Numbered from the stretch's first letter, positions 8,949 to 20,241 are shown. The stretch is 64,000 nt of DNA from Methylobacter marinus A45 (GCF_000383855.1 NZ_KB912877.1:1026616-1090615), one strand, 5' to 3'. Translations and numbers: made by a program. Notes: a model not told the origin generated them from the sequence alone.

Positions 8949-11027
8949 TTATTCTTTTTCCGCTTCTTTCATACTCAGCCTGACTCTGCCTTGACGGTCA
9001 ATTTCGAGCACTTTCACTCTGACTACTTCGCCTTCAGACAACTTGTCGCTGACTTTGTCGACATGTTCATCGGAAATTTGCGAAATGTGCACCAGGCCGT
9101 CCTTACCGGGAAGAATCGTGACGAATGCGCCGAAGTCCATTAACCGGACAACTTTACCCTCATAGACCTTACCTACTTCCACTTCGGCCGTGATTTCCTC
9201 GATCAGATGACGCGCTTCCTCGCCGGCCGCCTTATCGACAGAGGCAATTTTAACCAGACCGTCATCGGTCAAATCAATGCTGGCACCGGTTTGCTCGGTA
9301 ATGCCGCGAATAGTCGCGCCGCCTTTACCAATCACCTCACGGATCTTGCTCGGATCGATTTTGAAGGTAATGATGCGCGGCGCATAATCAGACATGTGCT
9401 CGCGCGTTGTGGACAATGCCTTGTTCATTTCGCCCAGGATATGCAGACGGCCACGTTTTGCCTGCTCCAGCGCTGTCTTCATGATTTCGGCGGTGATGCC
9501 GTCGATCTTGATATCCATTTGCAGCGCCGTGATACCCTGTTCGGAACCGGCCACTTTAAAATCCATATCGCCCAGATGATCTTCATCGCCCATGATGTCC
9601 GACAATACCGCAAAGCTGTCGCCTTCCTTGATCAGACCCATGGCAATGCCGGCTACCGGTGATGAAATAGGCACGCCCGCATCCATCAGCGCCAGACTGC
9701 TGCCGCACACGGAAGCCATGGAACTCGAACCGTTCGACTCGGTGATTTCAGACACAACGCGAATCACATACGGAAATTCATCCATATTAGGCAAAACCGC
9801 CTGAACGCCGCGCTTCGCTAAGCGGCCATGACCGATTTCACGACGCTTTGGCGAGCCGACAAAACCGGTTTCGCCGACGCTGAACGGAGGGAAGTTGTAA
9901 TGCAACATGAAAGGTTCTTTGTATTCGCCGGACAACGCATCGATAATTTGCGCATCGCGTTGCGTACCAAGCGTCGCGACTACCAGTGCCTGCGTTTCAC
10001 CGCGGGTAAACAGGGCGGAACCGTGAGTTCTGGGCAATACGCCGGTTCTGATCGTAATGGGCCTGATTGAATCCAGATCACGACCGTCGATGCGTTTACC
10101 TTCATTCAGAATGGAACTGCGAACTATCTTCTTTTCCAGATGCTCGATAATGGTGCGAATATCCTGTTCCGCATATTGTTCATCGGCTGTCAGTTTTTCA
10201 ACAACTGCATTTCTGATCGCTTTCAACTGCTCTTGTCTGACCAGTTTTTCAGGCACTTGATAAGCCGCTTTAATGCCTGCCTCAACTTCCGCAGTTACCA
10301 GTTTTTCCAGTTCGGCATCCATTTCGGGTGCCACCCACTCAACCGTTCCGGTACCGGCCTGTTGAGCGAATTCATTAATGGCATTAATGGCGGTCTGCAT
10401 TTGCTCGTGGCCGAACAAAACTGCTCCCAGCATGACCTCTTCGGACAAACCGTGCGCTTCCGATTCAACCATTAAAACGGCATGCGCAGTACCGGCAACG
10501 ACCAATTCCAGCTGAGAGTCCTGCAATGCTGTCGGCGACGGGTTTAATAAATAGGCGCCGTCTTTGTAACCGACGCAAGCCGCGCCTACCGGGCCATTAA
10601 AAGGCAGTCCTGAAACCGCCAACGCGGCAGAAGTGCCCAACAGCGCAGGAATGTCGGGATCAACATCCGGATTCAATGACACGACGGTAGCGATAATCTG
10701 AACTTCGTTCGTGTAACCCTCCGGAAAAAGAGGACGGATAGGTCTGTCAATTAAACGAGACGTTAATGTCTCTTTTTCGCTGGGGCGTCCTTCTCTTTTG
10801 AAAAAACCGCCGGGGATTTTACCTGCAGCGTAAGTTTTTTCCTGATAATTAACAGTCAATGGAAAAAAATCGCCGCCATTAGCTTCTTTTTTACCAACGA
10901 CTGTGACCAGCAGTGAGGTGCCATCAACATCGATCATAACAGCGCCGTCTGCTTGACGGGCTATTTCACCGGTTTCTAATGTAACGAGCCGATCGCCGTA
11001 CTGAAATTCTTTCCTAATAGGATTCAC
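8949..11027 (-). CDS. pnp: Polyribonucleotide nucleotidyltransferase (PNPase)
   Basis: 3'-5' phosphorolytic exoribonuclease and part of the RNA degradosome. 692 aa is standard. Two RNase PH-like cores are visible ([20 protein letters not shown] in the first; [20 protein letters not shown] in the second), then a KH domain ([20 protein letters not shown]) and an S1 domain ([20 protein letters not shown]). It follows rpsO with a hairpin between the genes, as in E. coli, where that leader is cut by RNase III for autoregulation. Confidence 0.97.
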   Translation of the reverse strand: MNPIRKEFQYGDRLVTLETGEIARQADGAVMIDVDGTSLLVTVVGKKEANGGDFFPLTVNYQEKTYAAGKIPGGFFKREGRPSEKETLTSRLIDRPIRPLFPEGYTNEVQIIATVVSLNPDVDPDIPALLGTSAALAVSGLPFNGPVGAACVGYKDGAYLLNPSPTALQDSQLELVVAGTAHAVLMVESEAHGLSEEVMLGAVLFGHEQMQTAINAINEFAQQAGTGTVEWVAPEMDAELEKLVTAEVEAGIKAAYQVPEKLVRQEQLKAIRNAVVEKLTADEQYAEQDIRTIIEHLEKKIVRSSILNEGKRIDGRDLDSIRPITIRTGVLPRTHGSALFTRGETQALVVATLGTQRDAQIIDALSGEYKEPFMLHYNFPPFSVGETGFVGSPKRREIGHGRLAKRGVQAVLPNMDEFPYVIRVVSEITESNGSSSMASVCGSSLALMDAGVPISSPVAGIAMGLIKEGDSFAVLSDIMGDEDHLGDMDFKVAGSEQGITALQMDIKIDGITAEIMKTALEQAKRGRLHILGEMNKALSTTREHMSDYAPRIITFKIDPSKIREVIGKGGATIRGITEQTGASIDLTDDGLVKIASVDKAAGEEARHLIEEITAEVEVGKVYEGKVVRLMDFGAFVTILPGKDGLVHISQISDEHVDKVSDKLSEGEVVRVKVLEIDRQGRVRLSMKEAEKE

Positions 11028-11090
11028 TATAAGGTTCCTTTGTGTAAAGGTTATTTGAAGGTTTATTCAATCCATGACTAGCTAAAGCAG

Positions 11091-11114
11091 AAACGGCACG
11101 AATACGTGCCGTTT
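11091..11114 (-). terminator. rpsO-pnp intergenic hairpin
   Basis: AAACGGCACG (11091-11100), loop AATA, CGTGCCGTTT (11105-11114): a 10-bp perfect stem just after rpsO. The T tract is interrupted, so it is better read as a partial terminator or processing hairpin separating rpsO and pnp messages than as a full stop. Confidence 0.7.
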
Positions 11115-11126
11115 CATTTGTGCTTT

Positions 11127-11396
11127 TTATTTGCGTAAGCCTAGACGCTCAATTAATGAACGATAACGATTACCGTCTTTATTTTTTAAATAATCCAGCA
11201 ACTTGCGACGCTGGTTAACCATGCGCAACAAACCGCGACGTGAATGGTTGTCTTTTTTGTGTGTTGCAAAATGGGGCGTTAAATGGGTAATGTGGGCAGT
11301 CAATAAAGCAATTTGTACTTCGGGTGAGCCGGTATCGGTATCTGACAGTCTATAGGCTTCTATGACTGCTTTTTTCTGTTCTGCAGTGAATGGCAT
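11127..11396 (-). CDS. rpsO: 30S ribosomal protein S15
   Basis: Primary 16S rRNA-binding protein of the small subunit platform. 89 aa with the S15 signature ([40 protein letters not shown]). It lies between truB (119 bp upstream) and pnp, the conserved gammaproteobacterial order. A promoter of its own in the upstream gap is likely but I could not define one. Confidence 0.98.
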   Translation of the reverse strand: MPFTAEQKKAVIEAYRLSDTDTGSPEVQIALLTAHITHLTPHFATHKKDNHSRRGLLRMVNQRRKLLDYLKNKDGNRYRSLIERLGLRK

Positions 11397-11515
11397 TTAT
11401 AATCCCTATTAAGATTAAAAAATTAAAAGTAAAGCCGTCTATGACGACTATCGAATACACTGTTTCCACGATAGGGGGTAGAAGCAGTTGTAATTTTCAG
11501 CCTGAGGACTCTTCA

Positions 11516-12427
11516 TCACGCAGGCTCGTTGTCCAGATTGAACAATTTTTTCGGCGCTAGTTTATCATCCAATAGCATTTCTCCCAAGCCCAAAAAAACA
11601 TTGGCATGATACATGCGTACCATACCTTGCAAAGGCTTTTCGACGCTAAGTGCCTGCCCGTATTTTATGCGGGTTGCCTCGCTCTCTGACAGCTGTACGG
11701 CGGGAAGGGATTCTAAGGGTTTATCAACATTAATCAGACATTGACGCAGCGCCTGCTCATCCATTTCAGCCAGCTGCTCAAAGGTTTTGGCATGGTCGAT
11801 GCTGAATTGACCGGCTGCCAGCCGGCGCAACTGTTTTACCGTTCCGCCGCAGCCGAGCTCATGCCCGATATCCTCCGCCAGCGATCGGATATAAGTCCCT
11901 TTTGAACAGCGCACATCCAGCGTCAGCCGGTCCTTGGAAAAATCCAGCAATTGCAGATCGTATATCGTGATGCGCCGGGCTTTTCGCTCGACTGTTTCAC
12001 CGGCGCGAGCCAACTCGTAAAGTTTTTTGCCATGATGCTTTAAGGCCGAATACATCGGCGGCACTTGGTCGATCTCGCCGGTAAATTTTTTCAGACAGGC
12101 GACGATCTCATCAATGCTCAAATCTGGCACCGGACGGACCTTTAGAATTTTACCCTCGGCATCGCCTGTATCCGTCATCACCCCGAGCTGAACCAGCACC
12201 TGGTAGCGCTTGTCGTCATCGAGCATTAGCGCCGAAACCTTGGTCGCCTCGCCGAAACACAACGGCAACAGACCGGTCGCCAACGGATCCAGACTGCCGG
12301 TATGCCCGGCCTTATTGGCATCAAACAAACGCCTCACTTCCTGCAAAGCCTTGTTTGACGAGACTCCCAGGCGCTTATCCAGCAACAGAATGCCGTGGAC
12401 GTTACGCCCGGATTTGCGTTTACTCAT
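11516..12427 (-). CDS. truB: tRNA pseudouridine(55) synthase
   Basis: Converts U55 in the T-loop of tRNAs to pseudouridine. The catalytic motif is GSLDPLATG with Asp47; LLLDKRLGVSSNKAL precedes it, and a PUA-like C-terminal part brings the protein to 303 aa. The gene follows rbfA with a 6-bp gap in the nusA-infB operon. Confidence 0.96.
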   Translation of the reverse strand: MSKRKSGRNVHGILLLDKRLGVSSNKALQEVRRLFDANKAGHTGSLDPLATGLLPLCFGEATKVSALMLDDDKRYQVLVQLGVMTDTGDAEGKILKVRPVPDLSIDEIVACLKKFTGEIDQVPPMYSALKHHGKKLYELARAGETVERKARRITIYDLQLLDFSKDRLTLDVRCSKGTYIRSLAEDIGHELGCGGTVKQLRRLAAGQFSIDHAKTFEQLAEMDEQALRQCLINVDKPLESLPAVQLSESEATRIKYGQALSVEKPLQGMVRMYHANVFLGLGEMLLDDKLAPKKLFNLDNEPA

Positions 12428-12433
12428 ACCCGG

Positions 12434-12796
12434 CTAATCCTTGTCTTTCTTATCCAGACCACTCAAAAGCTCAGATACGCGCATGCCGGTATCAAACGAA
12501 TCGTCGTAATAGAAACGCAACTCGGACATATGCCTTAGGCGCATCCTTTTGGCCAGCTCATGCCGGATGACAGGCGCCAGCTCGTTCAGCCACTTGACAT
12601 TGTTCCGCTTGCCCTGCTCATCGACGTTCAGAACCGTGACGTAAACTTTTGCCACGGCAAGATCCTTACTGACTTCAACGTCATTGATAGTGATAAAGCC
12701 CAGTCTGGAATCATTAATATCCCGTTGCAGAATCAGGGAAAGCTCTTTCTGCATCTGCGACGAAACACGTGCACTACGACCGAATTCTTTAGCCAT
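12434..12796 (-). CDS. rbfA: Ribosome-binding factor A
   Basis: Assembly factor for the 30S subunit that acts on the 5' helix of 16S rRNA, important in the cold. The 120-aa KH-like fold begins with FGRSARVSSQMQKELSLILQ and ends RVSELLSGLDKKDKD. Only 5 bp separate it from infB upstream. Confidence 0.95.
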   Translation of the reverse strand: MAKEFGRSARVSSQMQKELSLILQRDINDSRLGFITINDVEVSKDLAVAKVYVTVLNVDEQGKRNNVKWLNELAPVIRHELAKRMRLRHMSELRFYYDDSFDTGMRVSELLSGLDKKDKD

Positions 12797-12801
12797 AAGG
12801 G

Positions 12802-15468
12802 TTACAGTTCCCGTTTAACTTCTATACGTTCAAACACCTCGATCTGATCGCCGACTCTGACATCATTGTAGTTTTTCACGCCGATACCGCATTCCATGCC
12901 CATCTTGACTTCGGTCGCGTCTTCTTTAAATCGACGCAACGATTCCAACTGGCCTTCATAGATAACCACGTTATTACGCAGTACGCGTATCGGCAGATTT
13001 CTCTTGACATAGCCGTCGATGACCATACAGCCGGCGATAGCGCCGAACTTAGGTGACCGGAAGACATCCCGAACTTCAGCAAGACCGACAATCTGCTCCT
13101 TGATTTCAGGTGCCAGCATACCGCTGATGGATTTTTTAACCTCATCAATCGCATCATAAATGACACTGTAATAATGCAGATCGATGCCTTTCTCTTCGAT
13201 TAACTTCCGAGCCGTCGCATCGGCACGGACATTAAAGCCCATCAGAATGGCACCCGAAGCCAGCGCCAGGTTGGCATCGCCTTCATTAATACCGCCGACG
13301 CCGCCATAAACGACTTTCACCTCGACTTCTTCGGTGGACAGACTGACCAGAGACTCGCGTAACGCTTCCAGGCTGCCCTGAACATCGGTCTTGATAACCA
13401 GATTCAAGCTCGCGGTTTCGCCGCTGGTCATTTTCGAGAACACTTCATCGAGCTTCGAAGCCTGTTGCGCGGCATGGCGACTGGTTTTGCTCCTGTCTTC
13501 CCGGTGTTCGGCCAATTCTCTGGCGATTCGTTCACTTTGCACCACTAAAAATTCATCGCCGGCATTCGGTGTACCGGACAAGCCGAGGATTTCCACCGGT
13601 GTGCTCGGAATCACTTCCTTGATGGCTTTACCGTTCTCGTTGAACATGGCCCTGACACGGCCGAACTCATGGCCGCACAAGACTATCTGGCCTTTTTCCA
13701 ACGTGCCTTTTTGCACCAGCACTGTTGCCACGGCGCCACGACCTTTATCCAGTCTTGACTCAATAACAATGCCGGATGCGGCGCCCTCGACCGGTGCTTT
13801 CAATTCCAGAATTTCCGCCTGCAGGATCAGAGCTTCGATTAAATCATCAATACCTTCACCGGTCTTGGCCGAAATTTTCAGGAATTGCACATCGCCACCC
13901 CATTCTTCGGGCATGACGTTAATGGCGGACAACTCCTGCATGACCTTCTCGGGATTGGCATCGGGCTTATCGATTTTATTGATCGCGACGATAATCGGCA
14001 CATTGGCCGCCCGAGCGTGTTCCACAGCTTCTTTCGTCTGCGGCATCACGCCATCATCAGCGGCGACAACGACAATAACAACGTCAGTCACATCGGCGCC
14101 CCGCGCACGCATGGCCGTGAACGCGGCATGTCCCGGAGTATCTAAAAAAGTCACCGAGCCGTGATCAGTTTTCACCTGATACGCACCGATATGCTGCGTA
14201 ATGCCGCCGGCCTCGCCGGCTGCCACGCGCGTCTTGCGAATATAATCCAGCAGCGATGTTTTCCCATGGTCGACATGCCCCATGATTGTGACGATAGGCG
14301 CCCGTGGCAGTGCCTCGCGATTATCATCGGCCTTGGCTTCAGACAACATTTCCTGCTCGAGGTCATCCTCACTTTGCATGATCGCTTTATGGCCCATTTC
14401 CTCAACCAGAATAGCGGCGGTTTCCTGGTCGATGCCTTGGTTGATCGTCGCCATGATACCCAGCTTCATCAGATGCTTGATGACTTCGGCCGCCTTCACG
14501 CTCATTTTCTGGGCGAGGTCGGAAACGATGATCGATTCAGGTATCGTGACCTCTTTCACGATAGGCGCGACCGGCATCTCAAACTGATGTCTGCTTTCAG
14601 GCTGCGCACTGACACGCTCCGCTTGTCTGCCGCCTTTTTTCTTGCCTCGTCTGGATTCTTTTCCGCCCGCGCGCGCGCCTTCTTCCTGCAATTTTTTCTT
14701 CTGCAGCATTTCCTGTTTCGCTGCCGCCTGCTGCCTTACTTTTTCAGCATTTCTTTTAATGGATTCTTCAAGACGCCGCTCCTTTTCTTCCTGTTTCTTT
14801 TTGACTTCCTCGGCCTCTTTGGATTTATTGGTTTTGTCGTGCTTGATTTTCTTTTCTTCCTTGATTTTCAAGGTCTCATATTCATCCTCGAGCTCGACTT
14901 CAGGCTCAACTTCAGCTTTAGGCTCGGGAGCTGCCTCAGGTTGAATTTCCGGCTCAGGCTCAATCGCTTCAACCTCCGCCTTAGCCGCTTCGACCTGTTC
15001 CCCGGCCTTTTCGAGAAGCTCTTCTTGCTTCAAGCGCTCTTCTTCCTGTTTACGACGCTCTTCCTCTTCCCGCTCAAGCTGTCTTTGCCGCTCTTCCAGA
15101 GCCGCCTGCCTGGCCTGTTCCAACTCCTTTTGCTCTTCCGACTCGCTGATCTCGGTACGCTTGATATAAGTCTTTTTTTTGCGCACTTCAACGCTGATTG
15201 TTTTAGTCGCATTACCGGGCACACTGGCCTGCTTAAGTTCACTGACTTTCCTGCGCTTTAAAGTCACGCGCTTGGGCGTGCCCTCGTCGGCGCCATCGCC
15301 CTTGCCATGACGCTTGCGCAAATGCGCCAGCAACTGCATTTTTTCATCTTCATTGATTACATCATCAGGGGCGCTAGCGGATAATCCCGCTTCTTTCAAC
15401 TGCTCTAATAATCGTTCCAGAGGTATTTTTACAACCTCCGCCAATTGCCGTACTGTTTTTTCGCTCAT
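12802..15468 (-). CDS. infB: Translation initiation factor IF-2
   Basis: GTPase that places fMet-tRNA on the 30S subunit and drives subunit joining. 888 aa. Domains in order: IF2-N domain, a long charged linker rich in Glu, Lys and Arg (coiled-coil-like, about residues 115-300), a second IF2-N domain, then the G domain with GHVDHGKTS near residue 394 followed by DTPGHAAF and INKIDKP, and domains II-IV. The initiator tRNA gene is at the head of the same gene cluster. Confidence 0.97.
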   Translation of the reverse strand: MSEKTVRQLAEVVKIPLERLLEQLKEAGLSASAPDDVINEDEKMQLLAHLRKRHGKGDGADEGTPKRVTLKRRKVSELKQASVPGNATKTISVEVRKKKTYIKRTEISESEEQKELEQARQAALEERQRQLEREEEERRKQEEERLKQEELLEKAGEQVEAAKAEVEAIEPEPEIQPEAAPEPKAEVEPEVELEDEYETLKIKEEKKIKHDKTNKSKEAEEVKKKQEEKERRLEESIKRNAEKVRQQAAAKQEMLQKKKLQEEGARAGGKESRRGKKKGGRQAERVSAQPESRHQFEMPVAPIVKEVTIPESIIVSDLAQKMSVKAAEVIKHLMKLGIMATINQGIDQETAAILVEEMGHKAIMQSEDDLEQEMLSEAKADDNREALPRAPIVTIMGHVDHGKTSLLDYIRKTRVAAGEAGGITQHIGAYQVKTDHGSVTFLDTPGHAAFTAMRARGADVTDVVIVVVAADDGVMPQTKEAVEHARAANVPIIVAINKIDKPDANPEKVMQELSAINVMPEEWGGDVQFLKISAKTGEGIDDLIEALILQAEILELKAPVEGAASGIVIESRLDKGRGAVATVLVQKGTLEKGQIVLCGHEFGRVRAMFNENGKAIKEVIPSTPVEILGLSGTPNAGDEFLVVQSERIARELAEHREDRSKTSRHAAQQASKLDEVFSKMTSGETASLNLVIKTDVQGSLEALRESLVSLSTEEVEVKVVYGGVGGINEGDANLALASGAILMGFNVRADATARKLIEEKGIDLHYYSVIYDAIDEVKKSISGMLAPEIKEQIVGLAEVRDVFRSPKFGAIAGCMVIDGYVKRNLPIRVLRNNVVIYEGQLESLRRFKEDATEVKMGMECGIGVKNYNDVRVGDQIEVFERIEVKREL

Positions 15469-15482
15469 TTCCTACTCACCCC

Positions 15483-17000
15483 TTACTTACTCACCTGTTC
15501 CTCGGCAAACCAAGGCTCACGTGCCTTCATAATTAATTTTGCCGCCCGATCTTCATCTATTCCGGAAAACTTCATCAAGTCGTCCACCGACTGTTCCGCC
15601 AAGTCATCCATCGTAATAATACCCTGACTGGCCATTTCATAGGCCAGATCCCTGTTCATGCCTTCCATTTCCAGCAAGTCCTGCGCTGGCTCAGCGGTTT
15701 CCAGTATTTCTTCCGAGGCAATGGCGCTAATCAATAAGGCATCCTTGGCCCGACTTCTGAGTTCATTAACGAGATCTTCATCAAAGCCTTCGATTTCCAG
15801 CATTTCGCTGACCGGAACATAGGCTACCTCTTCAATCGTATTAAAGCCTTCCTCGACCAGAACGGCCGCAATCTCTTCGTCGATATCCAGCTGCTCGATA
15901 AACAAACGCTTTATTTCACCCGCTTCAGCCTCACTGCTTTCCTCGGCTTTAGAAGCGTCGATAACGTTCAACTCCCAGCCGGTCAACTGTGTCGCCAGCC
16001 GGACATTCTGGCCGCCGCGGCCGATGGCCTGGGACAAATTATCCGAGCTGACAGCCAGATCCATGCTGTGCTTGTCTTCATCTATGACGATGGACTGAAT
16101 TTCAGCCGGCGACATGGCATTAATGACGTATTGAGCCTCACTTTGATTCCAAAGAATGATATCAACGCGCTCGCCTGCCAACTCATTGGAAACCGACTGT
16201 ACCCGGGAACCTCTCATGCCCACGCATGCACCGACCGGATCCAACCGCGGATCATTGCTTTTTACCGCTACTTTAGCCCTGGAACCCGGATCACGCGCTG
16301 CCGCCAATACTTCAATCAACCCCTCGCCCACTTCAGGCACTTCCAGCCGGAATAATGCAATCAGCAATTCAGGCGCCGTCCGGCTAACGAATAATTGAGG
16401 TCCACGCGGCTCTGAACGCACGTCTTTCAGATAGCCTCTGATCCTGTCGCCGATACGGACGGACTCGCGCGGAATCATGTCTTCCTTGGCAATATAAGCT
16501 TCAATATGTCCGCCCAGGTCCAGATAAACGCTGCCTTTTTCAATGCGTTTGACAATCCCGGTAATCAGTTCGCCGACCCGGCCCTTGTAGGCTTCAACAA
16601 TTTTCCGGCGCTCGGCTTCCCTGACCTTGTGGATAATGACCTGTTTAGCCGTCTGCGCGGCGATACGCCCGAAATCGACCGACTCAATTTCCTCTTCAAT
16701 GATATCGCCTACCTGTACATCAGGGTTATCCAGCCGGGCGACCTCCAAAAGAACTTGTGTTTCCGGAAATTCCACATCACCGTCGATGTTAGGATTGGCA
16801 TCGACAACTTCCCAGCACCGGTATGTGACATAATCGCCGGTTTTCCGGTCAATCTGCACACGGGCTTTGATCTGATTGGCATGGCGCTTGACAGTGGCCG
16901 CTTCCAATGCCGATTCTATCGCTTGAAAAACAATTTCTTTTTCAATATCCCTTTCATTAGAAAAAACATCAACTACCAATAAAATTTCTTTATTTGCCAC
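15483..17000 (-). CDS. nusA: Transcription termination/antitermination factor NusA
   Basis: RNA polymerase-associated factor in pausing, termination and rRNA antitermination. I choose the GTG at 16998-17000 (protein [11 protein letters not shown]), because AAGGTGG lies six bases before it; a TTG six codons further upstream has no such support. The gene then overlaps rimP by 11 bp. Domains: NusA-N, S1 ([20 protein letters not shown]), two KH domains ([34 protein letters not shown]) and two C-terminal acidic repeats, each with a helix-hairpin-helix, as in E. coli NusA. Confidence 0.95.
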   Translation of the reverse strand: MANKEILLVVDVFSNERDIEKEIVFQAIESALEAATVKRHANQIKARVQIDRKTGDYVTYRCWEVVDANPNIDGDVEFPETQVLLEVARLDNPDVQVGDIIEEEIESVDFGRIAAQTAKQVIIHKVREAERRKIVEAYKGRVGELITGIVKRIEKGSVYLDLGGHIEAYIAKEDMIPRESVRIGDRIRGYLKDVRSEPRGPQLFVSRTAPELLIALFRLEVPEVGEGLIEVLAAARDPGSRAKVAVKSNDPRLDPVGACVGMRGSRVQSVSNELAGERVDIILWNQSEAQYVINAMSPAEIQSIVIDEDKHSMDLAVSSDNLSQAIGRGGQNVRLATQLTGWELNVIDASKAEESSEAEAGEIKRLFIEQLDIDEEIAAVLVEEGFNTIEEVAYVPVSEMLEIEGFDEDLVNELRSRAKDALLISAIASEEILETAEPAQDLLEMEGMNRDLAYEMASQGIITMDDLAEQSVDDLMKFSGIDEDRAAKLIMKAREPWFAEEQVSK

Positions 17001-17475
17001 TGCGCCCACCTTTTTCAATTAAATAGTCAGGCACCAAACGCGCTTTGCTCATTGCGCTAAACGGCACCTCAAAAACCTCATCACCTTCCTGAAGCGTAAC
17101 AATATCGCCGATGACTTTTTCAATCCGACCGGTAATTTTTCTACGCCCAGCCAAGGGTTTAAACAAATTCACTAATACCGTGCTACCGATAAACCGTTCG
17201 AACTGACTTAATTTAAAAAATGGCCTGTCCTCGCCTGGCGAAGAAATTTCCAATTGATAATTGCCTTGTATGGGATCCTCGACATCCAGGACGCCGCTGA
17301 TTTGATGACTGACGCGCGTACAGTCATCCAACAGAATGCCATTTTCACTATCAATGTAGATTCTTAACAGACCATGCTTAGGGTGCGGATTATATTCAAT
17401 GCCTACACACTCATAACCTAAACCTTCAACAATTGGCTCGATTAGATTAACCAAATGCTCAGGAGCCTGTTTCAT
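16990..17475 (-). CDS. rimP: Ribosome maturation factor RimP
   Basis: Needed for 30S subunit maturation. The start is the ATG at 17473-17475 ([20 protein letters not shown]), which has GCGAGGAAAAA just upstream. The frame stays open further upstream, but that part runs through a rho-independent terminator and is not the start. Motifs include [11 protein letters not shown] and [20 protein letters not shown]. First protein gene of the rimP-nusA-infB operon. Confidence 0.95.
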   Translation of the reverse strand: MKQAPEHLVNLIEPIVEGLGYECVGIEYNPHPKHGLLRIYIDSENGILLDDCTRVSHQISGVLDVEDPIQGNYQLEISSPGEDRPFFKLSQFERFIGSTVLVNLFKPLAGRRKITGRIEKVIGDIVTLQEGDEVFEVPFSAMSKARLVPDYLIEKGGRSGK

Positions 17476-17500
17476 TTTTTCCTCGCTTACTTTCGCACAT

Positions 17501-17523
17501 AAAAAAAGAGCCAAAGGCTCTTC
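17501..17523 (-). terminator. Terminator-like hairpin in the rimP leader
   Basis: On the minus strand AAGAGCC (17522-17516), loop TTT and GGCTCTT run straight into seven Ts at 17507-17501. It sits 26 bases before the rimP start and after a first terminator that follows the tRNA gene. It may stop tRNA read-through or act as an attenuator for the operon. Confidence 0.75.
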
Positions 17524-17570
17524 CATAAACAATCAATGGCGGGCTTCCAGATTATCGAAGCCCAGAAAAT

Positions 17571-17592
17571 AAAAAACCCCATGAATGGGGTT
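17571..17592 (-). terminator. Terminator following tRNA-fMet
   Basis: On the minus strand AACCCC (17592-17587), loop ATTCAT and GGGGTT are followed by Ts from 17574 downward, nine bases after the tRNA 3' end. Confidence 0.8.
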
Positions 17593-17601
17593 CCTAAAAT
17601 G

Positions 17602-17678
<77 letters not shown>

Positions 17679-17690
17679 ATTGATGTTTGT

Positions 17691-17718
17691 ATTATAAAGA
17701 CTTTTTGCCATTTGGCAA
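17691..17718 (-). promoter_or_regulatory. Sigma-70 promoter of the fMet tRNA gene
   Basis: On the minus strand TTGCCA (17718-17713), a 16-base spacer and a perfect TATAAT (17696-17691) lie 12 bases before the tRNA 5' end. The -35 box is half of a palindrome TTTGCCA-TT-TGGCAAA at 17704-17719. Confidence 0.8.
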
Positions 17719-17794
17719 ACTATTTTTTATATTTTACAGCATCTTCGCCGCATATGGACGGAACACAGTTTGTCAATCCGTCGAGGGCCACCGG

Positions 17795-18307
17795 CTAAAT
17801 CCAATTCCAATTGACTGCCGACAATAACACGATAGCCGCAAATACACCCGCTAAAACATCATCCAGCATGATGCCCAGACCACCGCCTACATGCCGGTCC
17901 ACCCATCGGATGGGCCATGGCTTGAGGATATCGAACACCCTGAACAAGACAAAGCCCAGCACCAGGGTTTGCCATGCCAACGGCACCAGCCACATCGTAA
18001 TCAGGTAACCCGCGATTTCATCCCAGACTATGCCGCCGAAATCATGCTCGCCCAGTGTTTTGGCAGCCTGTCCGCATATGCCGATGCCGACAATCGTCAC
18101 GATCAGTGTCAATACGCTATAAACAACGATATCGGCCTGGGCAAACAGCCAATAAACAGGCACGGCCGCCAGGGTACCAAAGGTTCCCGGGGCTTTTTTC
18201 GCCAATCCAGAACCGAAACCGAAAGCCAGAAACAGAACCGGATCCTTCAGTATCTGTCTCGGTGTCAATTTATTTTTGCCCAGCTGCGTATTAAGAAAAA
18301 TGCTCAA
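17795..18307 (-). CDS. pgpA: Phosphatidylglycerophosphatase A
   Basis: Membrane phosphatase that turns phosphatidylglycerol phosphate into phosphatidylglycerol, completing the step begun by PgsA (5866-6429). 170 aa with the family motifs FGSGLAKKAPGTFGTLAAVP and GGIVWDEIAGYLITMW, plus several membrane spans. It overlaps thiL by 17 bp and ends the nrdR-to-pgpA gene run. Confidence 0.94.
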   Translation of the reverse strand: MSIFLNTQLGKNKLTPRQILKDPVLFLAFGFGSGLAKKAPGTFGTLAAVPVYWLFAQADIVVYSVLTLIVTIVGIGICGQAAKTLGEHDFGGIVWDEIAGYLITMWLVPLAWQTLVLGFVLFRVFDILKPWPIRWVDRHVGGGLGIMLDDVLAGVFAAIVLLSAVNWNWI

Positions 18308-19232
18308 AACCTTTTACCTGTAATGATTGAATGCCGCCTGATTTATTAAGCCGCAGCCCAGGCTGAGACTCAATGACGCCAATTTTACTGCAATCCATGG
18401 ACAACTGGCCTGCCTTCTCAGGGCTAACGGTAAAACATAATTCATAATCATCCCCGGCACAAAGAGGCATCCGCCAATCGCCCGTCTCTTTTATATAGCG
18501 CAGTACGTCTGCCGACAGCGGCAGATCATCCCAATCCAAACAGGCTCCCACCTTGCTCTGCGCCAGGATATGCCCCAAATCCCCGGCCAGACCGTCCGAC
18601 AGGTCGATGCAGGCATTGGCCGTGCCGATTAAGGCTTGCCCAGCCTCACAAGCGGGATCGGGCGTATTGAATCGCTTTAAGGCCGCACCGGGATTTGCGC
18701 AGTTATAGCCTTGTTTTATTTTCAACCCCAGTCCGGCATCGCCCAGGCAGCCGGTCATATAAATGAAATCGCCCGGCTTGGCTGTTGAACGCAATAGCGC
18801 CTGCCCCCGCGGCACCAGCCCCATGGCCTGAACGGTCATTGTCAAAGGACCCGATGTCGTATCGCCGCCGATCAAGTCCACCGAATAGCGCTCGGCCAAT
18901 GCCAGAAACCCCTTGGCAAAAGCCGCCAGCCAATCGTCGTCAACACCAGGCAAGGTTAAAGCCAAGGTCACGGAGACTGGTCTGGCCCCCATGCTGGCCA
19001 GATCGCTCAAGTTAACGGCCAACAATTTATGCCCCAGTTGTTCGGGGTCGGTTCCGGCAAAAAAATGCACGTTTTCGACCATCGTGTCGGTGGTTATAGC
19101 CAGCTCATAACCATCGGGAACAGCCATCAACGCACAATCATCGCCAACACCCAAACGCGTGCTCGGGTTTTTGATGGGCTGACGCGTGAAAAACCGCTTG
19201 ATCAGGGCAAATTCAGACGACTGCGCAGCCAT
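18291..19232 (-). CDS. thiL: Thiamine-monophosphate kinase
   Basis: ATP-dependent phosphorylation of thiamine monophosphate to the active diphosphate. 313 aa of the AIR synthase/PurM fold, with GVGDDCALMAVPDG near the start, the metal/phosphate loop around DLIGGDTTSGPL, and CIDLSDGLAGDLGHIL. The nusB-thiL-pgpA order is conserved among gammaproteobacteria. The 89-bp gap to nusB shows nothing notable. Confidence 0.95.
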   Translation of the reverse strand: MAAQSSEFALIKRFFTRQPIKNPSTRLGVGDDCALMAVPDGYELAITTDTMVENVHFFAGTDPEQLGHKLLAVNLSDLASMGARPVSVTLALTLPGVDDDWLAAFAKGFLALAERYSVDLIGGDTTSGPLTMTVQAMGLVPRGQALLRSTAKPGDFIYMTGCLGDAGLGLKIKQGYNCANPGAALKRFNTPDPACEAGQALIGTANACIDLSDGLAGDLGHILAQSKVGACLDWDDLPLSADVLRYIKETGDWRMPLCAGDDYELCFTVSPEKAGQLSMDCSKIGVIESQPGLRLNKSGGIQSLQVKGFEHFS

Positions 19233-19321
19233 TTAACGCTCCCTGCCAAGCCGATATTTCCGCCTTGCCTGACGGTTGACTGCCGCGGACAGACTGATAC
19301 CTGGAATGACTAAAGCCGGCA

Positions 19322-19765
19322 CTACGGCTTGTTACCTTCTGATTTGGCCTTGATTTCCAGCGCTCTTTGTTTTTGAGCCACCTTGTCGAGAATACCGTTA
19401 ATGTATCTATGGCTGCCGTCGGCGCCAAAATCCTTCGCGAGGTTGATGCCTTCATTCAGAACGACCCGGTACGGCATATCCAGCCGGTGCATCAATTCAT
19501 ACACGCCGATACGTAAAATGGCTCTTTCGACCGGATCGATCTTCTCAACCGGACGGTCGACAAATTCTGACAAAGCCTCATCAATGGCGACGAGATTTTT
19601 AGGGATTCCATAAAACAGCTCGGTGAAATAGCTTTTTTGCGCATTTTTCAGCCGCTCTTCCTCCAGGAATTGCCGTTCGATCTCACTGAGATTCTGCCCG
19701 GTCATCTGCCATTGATACAACGCCTGCACAGCACTTCTTCGGGCATTGGTACGCGCTTGACTCAT
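19322..19765 (-). CDS. nusB: Transcription antitermination factor NusB
   Basis: Binds boxA RNA with S10 (NusE) in rRNA antitermination. 147 aa, all-helical, with ARRSAVQALYQWQMTGQNL at the N-terminus and ILRIGVYELM and PYRVVLNEGINLAKDFG in the second half. Its ATG overlaps the ribH stop by one base (TGATG), so it is translationally coupled to ribH. Confidence 0.96.
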   Translation of the reverse strand: MSQARTNARRSAVQALYQWQMTGQNLSEIERQFLEEERLKNAQKSYFTELFYGIPKNLVAIDEALSEFVDRPVEKIDPVERAILRIGVYELMHRLDMPYRVVLNEGINLAKDFGADGSHRYINGILDKVAQKQRALEIKAKSEGNKP

Positions 19766-20241
19766 CAGACTTCCAGATTCTTGAACAGACTGACCATCTC
19801 GATGGCTGACAGGGCGGCTTCCGCGCCTTTATTGCCTGCTTTCGTGCCCGCGCGCTCTATCGCCTGCTCGATCGTATCGACAGTCAGCACGCCGAAACTG
19901 ACCGGCACATCGTATTGCAAAGAGACATTGGCCAAGCCTTTGACGCATTCGCCGGCCACATATTCAAAATGCGGCGTGCCGCCCCGAATCACCGCGCCTA
20001 TCGCGATAATCGCATCGTATTTTTTGGCGGCGGCTACACGCTGAACCACCATGGGCAGTTCAAATGCACCGGGTGCTTTAACCAGATTAATATCGGCCTT
20101 GGCAGCGCCGTGGCGCACCAGCGCATCAATAGCGCCCGCTTCCAGCTGCTCGACGATAAAACTGTTAAAACGGGATGCAACGATACAAAATCTGCCGTCC
20201 TGGGCTGATAAATTTCCTTCATAAGTTTTTATTGCCGACAT
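19765..20241 (-). CDS. ribH: 6,7-dimethyl-8-ribityllumazine synthase
   Basis: Penultimate step of riboflavin synthesis, joining the ribityl pyrimidine with dihydroxybutanone phosphate. 158 aa with APGAFELP, the catalytic [14 protein letters not shown] and [12 protein letters not shown]. It lies between ribBA (48 bp upstream) and nusB. Confidence 0.96.
   Translation of the reverse strand: MSAIKTYEGNLSAQDGRFCIVASRFNSFIVEQLEAGAIDALVRHGAAKADINLVKAPGAFELPMVVQRVAAAKKYDAIIAIGAVIRGGTPHFEYVAGECVKGLANVSLQYDVPVSFGVLTVDTIEQAIERAGTKAGNKGAEAALSAIEMVSLFKNLEV

Noticed and set aside
14161-15261. A 366-codon open frame on the plus strand opposite infB
   Set aside because: It mirrors the Glu/Lys/Arg-rich linker of IF-2 and is a low-complexity Leu/Phe-rich shadow. 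The infB frame is unambiguous.
17476-17532. Upstream start for rimP giving 19 extra residues
   Set aside because: The extension is translated from the stem and T tract of a terminator; the ATG at 17475 has its own ribosome site.
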